Origin: Streptomyces bluensis
Lineage (GTDB): Bacteria; Actinomycetota; Actinomycetes; Streptomycetales; Streptomycetaceae
Length of the DNA stretch: 64,000 bases
Assembly (NCBI RefSeq): GCF_014650715.1
Contig: NZ_BMVM01000003.1
Location: 186,001-250,000 of the forward strand
Direction of reading: 5' to 3'
The translations under genes were made by a program, and so were the position numbers. Below, one piece after another: positions 26,699 through 34,022 of the stretch; within the stretch, counting starts at the first letter, position 1, and each line of letters starts with the position of its first letter. The notes beneath the pieces were generated by a model. The model saw only the letters and a list, made by a program, of their open reading frames with translations, had not been told where the DNA came from and searched no databases.

Positions 26699-27691
26699 CT
26701 ACCCGGCACGGGGTCCGGTCGGGAGTCCGTGGCTTCCTGTTTCTTCGCGCTGTGCCGGGATTGCTCCTGGTCGTACCGGCGCTCCGCAGGCCGATACCGC
26801 CAGTCCGGCGGCCGTCTTCACGTTGATCGCGGCGGTGGTGTCCCGGTCGTGGACGGTGCCGCAGGCGGTACAGGTCCATTCCCGGACGTCCAGGGGTTTG
26901 GGTCCGTCCTTGACGCCGCAGGTGGAGCAGGTCTGGGAGGTCGGCTCGAACCGGCCGATCTTGACCAGGGTGCGGCCGTACCGTTCTGCTTTGTACGCCA
27001 GCATGCTGATGAACGATGCCCATCCGGCGTCGAGCACGGACTTGGCCGGCTTCGTGCGGGCCAGTCCCGCCACCGACAGGTCCTCCACGGCGATCCCTTG
27101 GTTCCCGGAGATCAGCTTCGTGGAGAGCTGGTGGTGGAACTCACGGCGTGCGTCAGCAACTTTGGCGTGGGCGCGGGCGACCTTGAGGCGAGCCTTCGCG
27201 CGGTTCTTCGATCCCTTCCGCTTGCGGGACAGCTCCTGCTGGGCCTTCTTCAGCTTCTTCTCCGCGCGCCGCAGGAAGCGCGGGGAGTCGATCTTCGTGC
27301 CGTCGGAGAGGACGGCGAAGTGGGTGAGGCCGAGATCGATGCCGAGGGTGCGGTCGGTTTCGGGCATCCGGGTCGCGTCGGCGGCGGGGTCGCTGTCGAT
27401 GACGAAGGAGGCGAAGAAGTTGCGGTACGCGGTCTCGGCGTCCCGCAGGGACTGCTGGAGCACCACCGCGGAGACCTCACCCAGCCAGGACCGTTCCGGC
27501 GTCCGTTTCGCTTCCGTGATCAGGCTGGTGGACAGCTGCCCGGCCGTCGGGAACGGCTGCCCGGCCTCACGGGCGACCTCGCGAGCACGCACGGCGTCGT
27601 TGAACACGACACGTGCGCACCCGAACGCCCGGGCCAGCGCGGCCTGCTGAGCGGCGTCGGGGTACAACCTGAAGGCGTACCGGAGCTGCAT
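26699..27691 (-). CDS. tnpB: TnpB (OrfB) nuclease with internal deletion
   Basis: 330 residues from the ATG at 27691 (MQLRYAFRLYP). RuvC residues are present: D119 in GIDLG, E203 in VEDLSV and D284 in HDRDTTAAIN, plus the zinc ribbon C255, C258, C274, C277. Relatives have about 65 to 75 more residues between AYRNFF and ASFVIDTDP (a KxGPPRFKSRK...RFFASF segment). Here these are fused directly (AYRNFFASFVIDSDP) at residues 89-100. The missing part lies between the N-terminal domain and RuvC, so an RNA-guided nuclease of normal activity is unlikely although the frame is open. Confidence 0.85.
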   Translation of the reverse strand: MQLRYAFRLYPDAAQQAALARAFGCARVVFNDAVRAREVAREAGQPFPTAGQLSTSLITEAKRTPERSWLGEVSAVVLQQSLRDAETAYRNFFASFVIDSDPAADATRMPETDRTLGIDLGLTHFAVLSDGTKIDSPRFLRRAEKKLKKAQQELSRKRKGSKNRAKARLKVARAHAKVADARREFHHQLSTKLISGNQGIAVEDLSVAGLARTKPAKSVLDAGWASFISMLAYKAERYGRTLVKIGRFEPTSQTCSTCGVKDGPKPLDVREWTCTACGTVHDRDTTAAINVKTAAGLAVSACGAPVRPGAIPAQREETGSHGLPTGPRAG

Positions 27692-27817
27692 GACGATCAC
27701 ACTAGGCAAGTCGAACCCACGTCGTCACCGGGAACATGTGGACGATCCGTCACCGTCACGAAGCGGGGTCCGGCTCCGCCGGAACGAGACCGCGACGCTC
27801 CGCGTCGCAGCCACAAG

Positions 27818-27858
27818 ATTCGCTTCACCCCCGGCCTGAAGGCCGGAGCACTGCGAAT
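27818..27858. repeat. Left-end hairpin of the IS element
   Basis: CCGGCCT (27831-27837) pairs with AGGCCGG (27840-27846), enclosed by ATTCGC (27818-27823) and GCGAAT (27853-27858). A further stem GCGACGC/GCGTCGC lies at 27792-27808. Such nested hairpins mark the ends of IS200/IS605-group elements. Confidence 0.6.
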
Positions 27859-27928
27859 GATGTCCGGTAGCACCGCGCTCGTCCTCGAAGCAGGCGAAGA
27901 CCTTCAAGCTTTCGGACTGCACTCAACT

Positions 27929-27943
27929 TTAGACGAAATCTAA
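27929..27943 (+). promoter_or_regulatory. 15-bp palindrome upstream of 27980 gene
   Basis: TTAGACGAAATCTAA has perfect 5-bp arms (TTAGA/TCTAA) and is AT-rich against a GC-rich background. TAGGCT at 27946-27951 could be a -10 element, so a repressor bound here would cover the promoter. The layout recalls Fur-family boxes (TTA..TAA), but the regulator cannot be named. Confidence 0.45.
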
Positions 27944-27979
27944 GCTAGGCTGGGTGAACGAGAGCTTGGAGGCCATCCC

Positions 27980-28402
27980 ATGTACGAACCGATCCGCACC
28001 AAGTCGGTCCACACGATGGCCGGCACCACCCCCGACTTCCCGCACCGTTCCCGTGAGGAGGAGCTGGACATCCAGCTCGCGGGCCATCTCGCGGCGCTGC
28101 TCACCGTGACGGACGAGCTCCGCGCCCTGGCTCCCTCCGACGACCTGGACGTGGCCGCGGAGCGGCTGGCCGGGCAGGTGGCCCGGCTGCGGGGAGGACG
28201 GCCGCCCGTGCGGTCGTCGGCGCCCGCCGCCCACGACGCGCACACCGCGGCGCTCCACCGGCGGGCACACGCCCTCGCGGGCCGCGCGCTGGTCGTCGCC
28301 GCCTCCCGCGCCGACACGGCGGCGGCGATCCTCGCGGCCGAACGCATGGACGCGCACACCGCGGCACTGACCGACCAACGCGAACTGAGCACCACCGGCT
28401 GA
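27980..28402 (+). CDS. Hypothetical helical protein (Streptomyces-type)
   Basis: 140 residues, cytoplasmic and mostly helical, with an opening TKSVHTMAGTTPDFPHRSRE, a central AAERLAGQVARL and two related AHDAHTAAL/MDAHTAAL segments near 85 and 125. I do not recognise the family. The ATG at 27980 follows GGAGG at about 27967. A palindrome and a possible -10 lie upstream at 27929-27951, suggesting control by a metal- or redox-type repressor. The IS element ends about 100 bases upstream and may have altered the promoter. Confidence 0.65.
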   Translation: MYEPIRTKSVHTMAGTTPDFPHRSREEELDIQLAGHLAALLTVTDELRALAPSDDLDVAAERLAGQVARLRGGRPPVRSSAPAAHDAHTAALHRRAHALAGRALVVAASRADTAAAILAAERMDAHTAALTDQRELSTTG

Positions 28403-28499
28403 CGCCCTGGCCGTCCCCCTTCCGGGGGGGCTGCCGCCCCGGACTCCCGTCGGCATGACAGGGTGTCAGCGGCGGCGCTTGGCTGCTACCGCCCCGGTG

Positions 28500-28553
28500 C
28501 AGGTCTCCCGCGTCAGGTCTCCCGCGTCAGGTCTCCCGCGTCAGGTCTTCCGG
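28500..28553. repeat. 14-bp tandem repeat, about four copies
   Basis: CAGGTCTCCCGCGT occurs at 28500-28513, 28514-28527 and 28528-28541, with a partial fourth copy (CAGGTCTTCC) from 28542. It lies between convergent genes ending at 28402 and 28597, in a stretch with no gene. Units are too short and too directly joined for CRISPR. Confidence 0.8.
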
Positions 28554-28596
28554 ACCGATGCCGAGTCCGGCGAGCGCCGCGCGGACGCCGCTCAGG

Positions 28597-29124
28597 TCAC
28601 GACTTCGAGGCTGCCCGGATCAGCCGCAGCTGCCCGATCTCAGCGACGTTCTTCATCAGCTCGGCGTTCAGCCAGGCGACCATGTGTCCGATGGTGTTGT
28701 CCGGCGGGGTCTGCCACGGCAGTGCGGAGGCGGCGTCCAGGTCGGCGTCGGTGAGTTTGTCCAGGACCGCCAGCCACTGAGTACAAAGGTCCTGGAGCCA
28801 TGCGACGGCTGCCGGTCCGCTGCCGGGCCAGGTGATGTCGGTACGCTCCTGAGGCGTACGCCCCTGTGCGTGATCGATGGTGGTGGTCCACCACCAGCCG
28901 ATGTGCCAGCTCACCCAGCCGATGGTGGGGACGGGAACGGGGTCGGGCTCGGTGTCGGCCCAGTCCGGCAGCCAGTTTCCGGCAGCGTCCGGGCGCACGG
29001 TCCACGAGAGATCAGCGGGCTGCCACAGGAAGTCTTCGGGCGTGAGCCGCTCCACGTGGTACTCGAACAGTGACCAGGTCATGTCAAACTGCCAACGCAG
29101 CAGCTCGCAACGGGGGTTGCTCAT
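28597..29124 (-). CDS. DinB-family protein
   Basis: 175 residues of the DinB/YfiT four-helix type: FDMTWSLFEYHVERLTPEDF, the central IGWVSWHIGWWWTTTIDHAQ and a late IGHMVAWLNAELMKNVAEIG carrying the conserved metal histidines. Relatives act in small-thiol-dependent chemistry (mycothiol-dependent transfer or isomerisation) or have no known role. The ATG at 29124 is the only sensible start. It is transcribed alone; about 280 bases upstream of it, before the binding-protein gene, hold no gene I can see. Confidence 0.85.
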   Translation of the reverse strand: MSNPRCELLRWQFDMTWSLFEYHVERLTPEDFLWQPADLSWTVRPDAAGNWLPDWADTEPDPVPVPTIGWVSWHIGWWWTTTIDHAQGRTPQERTDITWPGSGPAAVAWLQDLCTQWLAVLDKLTDADLDAASALPWQTPPDNTIGHMVAWLNAELMKNVAEIGQLRLIRAASKS

Positions 29125-29408
29125 CGTTCGATCCTCGCATGCCGCCCTGAAGGGCAGGCCTCACGACAACGCGGCGGAGCCGGCCCTCGGTGAAGCGCCG
29201 GGGCCCGTCACAACCCCGGCGCTCCATGGCGCAGTGCGTCGCCGCCGCCCCGACGCCCGCCCGCGAACCTCGCGTACCCCGCCCAGCCCGAAAACAATCG
29301 GCCACCGGCCGGAACGGGGTGCTCCGGTTGCATACCGGGATCGGCTCGTCACCCCGTGTTCATCAAGCCACACAGGGAACGTTGCCTTCCGCGAGCACGC
29401 TCCCGGGT

Positions 29409-30482
29409 GTGAGACGTATCGCAGGAATCGTCCTGGCGGTCCTGTTGCTCGGCGGTGTGGTGGTGGCCGTCGTGGCAGGACGCGAGGAGCAGGACACGGG
29501 CACGGCAACGAAGACCGTGCGGATGGTGATCGGATCGGAGAAGGCCGAGTTCTTCGCCGATCCGGACGTGGTGAAGGCCCTCGCCGCCAAGGGCTACACC
29601 GTGAAGGCCGAGACCTCCGGGTCCTGGGCCATGGAGGGGCTCGACCTCAAGGGGTACGACGTCGCCTTCCCGTCCAGCCAGGCGCCCGCCGCCGAGCTCG
29701 CGAAGAAGTACGGCGTGAAGCAGACCCTGACGCGCCCCTTCTACTCGCCCCTCGTCGTCGTGGCCCACCGCAACGCCGCCGAGGTGCTGGCCGCGAACGG
29801 GCTCGCCACCCTCGACGAGCATCGCGGCACGCTGAAGATGGACGCCTACCTCGACGCCGCCCGCGACGACCGGACCTGGCAGCAGCTCAGGGGCGCCGAG
29901 AAGTACGGGGAGCTGACCGGCACCCTCTACATCGCCAGCACCGACCCGGAGACCTCCAACTCCGGCGCCCTCTACCTCGCCGCCGCCTCCTACGTCGCGG
30001 CTGGCGGCCGGGTGGTGGCGAGTGACGCCGACGTCGCCCGCACGGCGCCCCTGATGCGGAAGCTCATCGGCGTCCAGGGTGCCCAGCAGTCCAGTACGGA
30101 CGCGGCCTTCCGGGACTTCGTCAGCGGTGCCGGCAACCCGCTGGTCCTGGTCTACGAGTCGCAGGTCGCCGCACTCCTCGGCGACGGGCAGAGCCCCGGC
30201 GACCTCGTCGTCCTCTACCCGGACACCACCGTCAACAGCGACCACACGGTCGTACCCCTCACCGAGAACGGCCGCGCGCTCGGTGAACTCCTCGGCAGCG
30301 ACCCGCGGTTGCGCGAGCTGGCCGTCCGGCACGGCTTCCGGCCGCAGGGCGCCGGCACCGAGTTCGCGTCGGCCGGAGCCGACCGCGGCACGTATCTCAA
30401 CCAGCGACTGAGCGGTGTCCGGCAGGCGCCCGTGCCCACCTCCGCGGTGCTGCACGAACTGGCGCGCCGGGCCCGCGGATAA
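29409..30482 (+). CDS. Membrane-anchored substrate-binding-like protein
   Basis: 357 residues from the GTG at 29409. A Shine-Dalgarno is weak; an in-frame TTG at about 29382 is an alternative. One N-terminal membrane segment (IAGIVLAVLLLGGVVVAVVAG) without lipobox is followed by a periplasmic-binding-protein-like domain (TVRMVIGSEKAEFFADPDVV, YDVAFPSSQAPA, TDPETSNSGALYL). It resembles the N-terminal domain of the VWA lipoprotein two genes on (both have SNSG). First gene of the TelA operon; presumably it presents a ligand at the outer membrane face. Ligand unknown. Confidence 0.8.
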   Translation: MRRIAGIVLAVLLLGGVVVAVVAGREEQDTGTATKTVRMVIGSEKAEFFADPDVVKALAAKGYTVKAETSGSWAMEGLDLKGYDVAFPSSQAPAAELAKKYGVKQTLTRPFYSPLVVVAHRNAAEVLAANGLATLDEHRGTLKMDAYLDAARDDRTWQQLRGAEKYGELTGTLYIASTDPETSNSGALYLAAASYVAAGGRVVASDADVARTAPLMRKLIGVQGAQQSSTDAAFRDFVSGAGNPLVLVYESQVAALLGDGQSPGDLVVLYPDTTVNSDHTVVPLTENGRALGELLGSDPRLRELAVRHGFRPQGAGTEFASAGADRGTYLNQRLSGVRQAPVPTSAVLHELARRARG

Positions 30483-30497
30483 CGGGGGAATCAGAAA

Positions 30498-31688
30498 ATG
30501 ACCACAGACAACAGCAGCGGCGGCAGCGACACCTTCACGCTCACACCGCCGGAGGCCGTCGCGCCCGTGCCCCGGGAGAAGGCCGGCGGGCTCGTGCCCG
30601 TCGACGACGGGGTCCGTACGGACATGGAGCGCAAGGCCGCCGAGTACGTGCGGGGGCTCGCCGCTCTCGACGCCCGTTCGCCCGAGTTCGCGGGCAAGGT
30701 CGGCGAGATCACCGCCCTGGGTGCCGGTGAGATACGGACCGCGGCGGCGCAGTCCAACCGCATGCTGGAGCGCACCGTCCGCTCCCTGCCGTCCAAGGGC
30801 GAGGACGCCCAGTCCCAGGTCGCGGGCTCGCTCGTGGAACTGCGCCGGGTGGTGGAGGACCTGGACCCGCGTGACCTGCCGGCCGCGAAGGGACGCCGGT
30901 TCCTCTCCCGGCTGCCCGGCGGCAACAAGCTGCGCGATCACGTCGCCAAGTACGCCTCGGCGCAGGGCACGTTGAACAGGATCGTGGGCTCATTGCGTGG
31001 CGGGCAGGACGAACTCCGGCGCGACAACGCCGCGTTGCAGACGGAGCGGGTCCGCCTCTGGGAGAACATGGGCAAGCTCCAGGAGTACGTCGTGCTCACC
31101 GAGGCCCTGGACACGGCCGTCGAGCAGCACATCGCGGGCGTGGAGGCGACGGACCCCGCGCTGGCCGACGCCCTGCGCGCCGACGTGCTCTTCCCTGTCC
31201 GGCAGAAGCACCAGGACCTGCTCACCCAGCTCGCCGTCTGCGCCCAGGGCTATCTGGCCATGGACGTCGTGCGGCGCAACAACGACGAGCTGATCAAGGG
31301 GGTCGACCGGGCCGCCACAACCACGGTCTCGGCGCTGCGGATCTCCGTGATGCTCGCCTCCGCGCTCGACAACCAGCGCAAGGTCGTCGACCAGGTGAAC
31401 GCCCTGCGCGGCACGACCGAGGACCTGATCCGCGGGAACGCCGAGATGCTCGCCACCCAGAGCGGCGAGATCCAGCGCATCGCCGCCGACCCGGCCGTGG
31501 GCGCGGAGACCCTGCGCTCCGCCTTCCAGCAGATCTACCGCACCCTCGACGCCATCGACACCTACAAGGTGCAGGCCACCGAGACGATGGCCGCCACCGT
31601 CGAGTCCCTCACCTCCGAACTCCAGCACGCCACGGCGTACCTGGAGCGCAGCCGCTCGCAGGGCGTGCTGGAGGGAGGGCTCGGATGA
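30498..31688 (+). CDS. TelA-family toxic anion resistance protein
   Basis: 396 residues, long alpha-helical, no membrane segment. TelA features are FAGKVGEITALGAGEIRTAA, the RFLSRLPGGNKLRDHVAKY block, VLTEALDTAVEQHIAGVEA, RISVMLASALDNQRKVVDQV and VTALRGTTEDLI-like helices. TelA/KlaA proteins are linked to tellurite, nisin or other envelope-stress resistance, with an unclear mechanism. It starts 16 bases after the binding protein and overlaps the VWA gene by four bases, so it belongs to a four-protein system at the membrane. Confidence 0.9.
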   Translation: MTTDNSSGGSDTFTLTPPEAVAPVPREKAGGLVPVDDGVRTDMERKAAEYVRGLAALDARSPEFAGKVGEITALGAGEIRTAAAQSNRMLERTVRSLPSKGEDAQSQVAGSLVELRRVVEDLDPRDLPAAKGRRFLSRLPGGNKLRDHVAKYASAQGTLNRIVGSLRGGQDELRRDNAALQTERVRLWENMGKLQEYVVLTEALDTAVEQHIAGVEATDPALADALRADVLFPVRQKHQDLLTQLAVCAQGYLAMDVVRRNNDELIKGVDRAATTTVSALRISVMLASALDNQRKVVDQVNALRGTTEDLIRGNAEMLATQSGEIQRIAADPAVGAETLRSAFQQIYRTLDAIDTYKVQATETMAATVESLTSELQHATAYLERSRSQGVLEGGLG

Positions 31689-33283
31689 CGCGCGGGACAC
31701 GTCCGAGACGGCGTACGGCAGCGCTCGCTCTCGCTTTCGCTTCGGTGGCGGTCCTGCTCACCGCCTGCACGGCCGAGGAGCAGACACCCGGCGACCCGGG
31801 CAAGCCGGTCCAGACCCCCGGCGACCCGGGCGAGCCCGTCCCCGGCACCCTCCGCGTCCTCGCCTCCAGCGAACTCGCCGACATGACAACCGTGTGGGCG
31901 CAGGTGGAGCGGGAGACCGGCATCAAGGTCCGCCCCACCTACACGGGCACCCTCGACGCGGTCGACCTGCTCGCCGAAGGCAGGGCCAAGGGGAAGTTCG
32001 ACGCCCTCTGGCTCTCCTCCAACGACTATCTGCGTCTGCGTCCCGAGGCGGCGCGGCAGATCGTGTCCGAGACTCCGGTGATGTCCAGCCCGGTCGCGAT
32101 CGGCGTGAAGCCGGGGACGGTACGGGAGTTGGGGTGGAAGCCGGACGACGTCACCTGGTCCGACATCGACGAGGCGGTCACCGGGGGGAAGCTGACGTAC
32201 GGCATGACGGACCCCTCCCGCTCCAACTCCGGCTTCTCCACGCTCATTTCGGTGGCGTCGGGCCTGTCCGGAGCCCAGTCCGCGCTCACCGACGCGGACG
32301 TGGAGAAGGCCACGCCGAAGTTGAAGGAGTTCTTCAAGGGGCAGCAGCTGACGTCGGGGTCGTCGGGCTGGCTGGCTCAGGCGTACGACCGGCGCGGTGA
32401 CGTCGACGCGCTGCTCAACTACGAGTCCGTGCTGAAGGCCCGCAAGGACCTGACGGTGATCCGCCCGCGTGACGGGGTGGTCACCGCCGACTACCCGCTC
32501 TCCTCGCTCGCGTCCACGGGCCAGGAGGTACGCGACGATGTCCGCCGTCTCACCGAGGCCCTGCGCACTCCGACGATCCAGCGGCTGATCACCGACAGCA
32601 CCATGCGCCGCCCGGTCGTCGCCTCCGTCGCGCCCGCGGCCGGACTCGACAGCGGCAGACGGCGCGAACTGCCCTTCCCGGGCAGCCGTTCCGTCGCCGA
32701 CGGGCTCCTCGACGCGTACGACAACGAGCTGCGCCGCCCCTCCCGGACCGTGTACGTCCTGGACACCTCGGGCTCCATGAAGGGCGACCGCCTCGACCGG
32801 CTGAAGACCGCGCTCACCGAGCTGACCAGCGAGTTCCGGGACCGTGAGGAGGTGACGCTGATGCCGTTCGGGTCGGAGGTGAAGTCCGTGCGCACCCATG
32901 TCGTACGGCCCGAGGACCCGCGGGCCGGGCTCGACGGCATCCGTGCGGACACCCGGCGGCTCAGTGCCTCCGGCGACACCGCGATCTACACGTCGCTTCA
33001 GGAGGCGTACGAGCGCCTCGGCGCCGTCGACCGGGACACGTTCACGTCGGTCGTGCTGATGACGGACGGCGAGAACACGGCGGGCGCGGGCCCGGAGGAC
33101 TTCGACGGCTTCTACGCCCGGCTCACCGGCCACCAGCGGGACATCCCCGTCTTCCCCATCCTCTTCGGCGACTCCGACCGGGCGGAACTGGAGCACATCG
33201 CCGACCTGACCGGCGGCCGTCTCTTCGACGCCCGGCGGGGCTCGCTGGACGGCGCCTTCGAGGAGATCCGTGGCTACCAGTAA
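31685..33283 (+). CDS. Lipoprotein with binding-protein domain and VWA domain
   Basis: 532 residues. A lipoprotein signal peptide ends at the lipobox LLTAC with Cys28. Residues 55-320 are a binding-protein-like domain (TLRVLASSELADMTTVWAQV, DPSRSNSGFSTLIS). Residues about 355-525 are a von Willebrand A domain with the MIDAS motif D360-T-S-G-S364 and VVLMTDGENTAG. The VWA part would bind a partner through a metal ion, the first part a ligand. Its ATG overlaps the TelA stop and its 3' end overlaps the next gene by 14 bases. Confidence 0.88.
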   Translation: MTRGTRPRRRTAALALAFASVAVLLTACTAEEQTPGDPGKPVQTPGDPGEPVPGTLRVLASSELADMTTVWAQVERETGIKVRPTYTGTLDAVDLLAEGRAKGKFDALWLSSNDYLRLRPEAARQIVSETPVMSSPVAIGVKPGTVRELGWKPDDVTWSDIDEAVTGGKLTYGMTDPSRSNSGFSTLISVASGLSGAQSALTDADVEKATPKLKEFFKGQQLTSGSSGWLAQAYDRRGDVDALLNYESVLKARKDLTVIRPRDGVVTADYPLSSLASTGQEVRDDVRRLTEALRTPTIQRLITDSTMRRPVVASVAPAAGLDSGRRRELPFPGSRSVADGLLDAYDNELRRPSRTVYVLDTSGSMKGDRLDRLKTALTELTSEFRDREEVTLMPFGSEVKSVRTHVVRPEDPRAGLDGIRADTRRLSASGDTAIYTSLQEAYERLGAVDRDTFTSVVLMTDGENTAGAGPEDFDGFYARLTGHQRDIPVFPILFGDSDRAELEHIADLTGGRLFDARRGSLDGAFEEIRGYQ

Positions 33284-33881
33284 GTTCCTCGGATATCTCA
33301 GGTATGTCGAGTCCCGCAAGAACCTCACCGGCAGCGCCCTCGGGCTCGTCGGGCTCGGACTGACCTTCACCGGGGTCGCGGGCGCGTACTGGCCGGTCGT
33401 GGTCGCCGGTCTGTACGGCGCGGGCGCCCTGATCGCCCCGCCCGAACGCCCGGCCGTGCCGGACTTCCCGGACCCGTCCGCCCAGCTCGACGAGGTGCGG
33501 GCCGACTTCGGCCGGCTCCGCGACTATCTGGCGGGCGTCGAACTGCCGCCCGCCGCGTCCGGCCGTCTCACCGAGCTGACCGACCTGCTCACGGCCCTTC
33601 TCGACCCCGGCTGGGCCGCCGAGGTCCTCGCGCAGGACCCGGAGGGCATGCACGCCCTGTCCAGGGCCGTGCGGCAGGACGTGCCCGAGGCGGTCGACAC
33701 CTTCGTACGGACCCGGTGGTGGACCCGGCTGTCCCCGGGGACGGATCCGCCCGAGCATCACCTGGAGCGCCAGCTCGCCGCGCTGCACGAGGAGTGCGCG
33801 AGGCTGGCGGCCGCGCTGCGGGACACCGAGGCGCGGCGGCAGGAGTCGCACACGCGCTATCTGGAGGGCCGGTCGGGGTAG
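33270..33881 (+). CDS. Membrane protein of the TelA/VWA operon
   Basis: 203 residues from the GTG at 33270. Two close membrane segments (ALGLVGLGLTFTGVAGAYWP and VVVAGLYGAGALIAPP) form an N-terminal hairpin; the remainder is a cytoplasmic helical domain with a coiled-coil-like end (LERQLAALHEECARLAAALR). Family not recognised. As last gene of the operon and overlapping the VWA gene, it may connect the outer lipoprotein with TelA in the cytoplasm. Confidence 0.75.
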   Translation: MATSKFLGYLRYVESRKNLTGSALGLVGLGLTFTGVAGAYWPVVVAGLYGAGALIAPPERPAVPDFPDPSAQLDEVRADFGRLRDYLAGVELPPAASGRLTELTDLLTALLDPGWAAEVLAQDPEGMHALSRAVRQDVPEAVDTFVRTRWWTRLSPGTDPPEHHLERQLAALHEECARLAAALRDTEARRQESHTRYLEGRSG

Positions 33882-33919
33882 CCATCCCTTCCCTGGGGGC
33901 TGGCCGCCGAAAACGGGGC

Positions 33920-33960
33920 CCGGGGCGGAGCCCCGGTGGGGTCGAAGGGGCGGAGCCCCT
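33920..33960. terminator. Double hairpin after the TelA operon
   Basis: CCGGGGC-GGA-GCCCCGG (33920-33936) and AGGGGC-GGA-GCCCCT (33946-33960) are two perfect small hairpins with the same GGA loop. They sit between the operon (+) and pckG (-), which converge. Confidence 0.65.
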
Positions 33961-34022
33961 GGGGATGGGACGGGTAGGGGCGGCGGGGGCGAGAAAACGC
34001 CGGCGCCGCCCCGCACCGGGCG

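Larger units (their letters stand above)
26643..27870 (-). mobile_element. IS1341-type element carrying only tnpB
   Basis: A TnpB gene flanked by subterminal hairpins typical of IS200/IS605-group ends, without tnpA. The right end, next to the aminotransferase stop, holds an imperfect hairpin (26649-26668). The left end holds the hairpin at 27818-27858. The left limit is approximate. In this group the 3' end of tnpB and the right end encode a guide (omega) RNA, which would here extend into the aminotransferase 3' end; I infer this from the family. Confidence 0.7.

Noticed and set aside
28500..28553. CRISPR-like array
   Set aside because: Units of 14 bases directly abut with no spacers and there are no cas genes.
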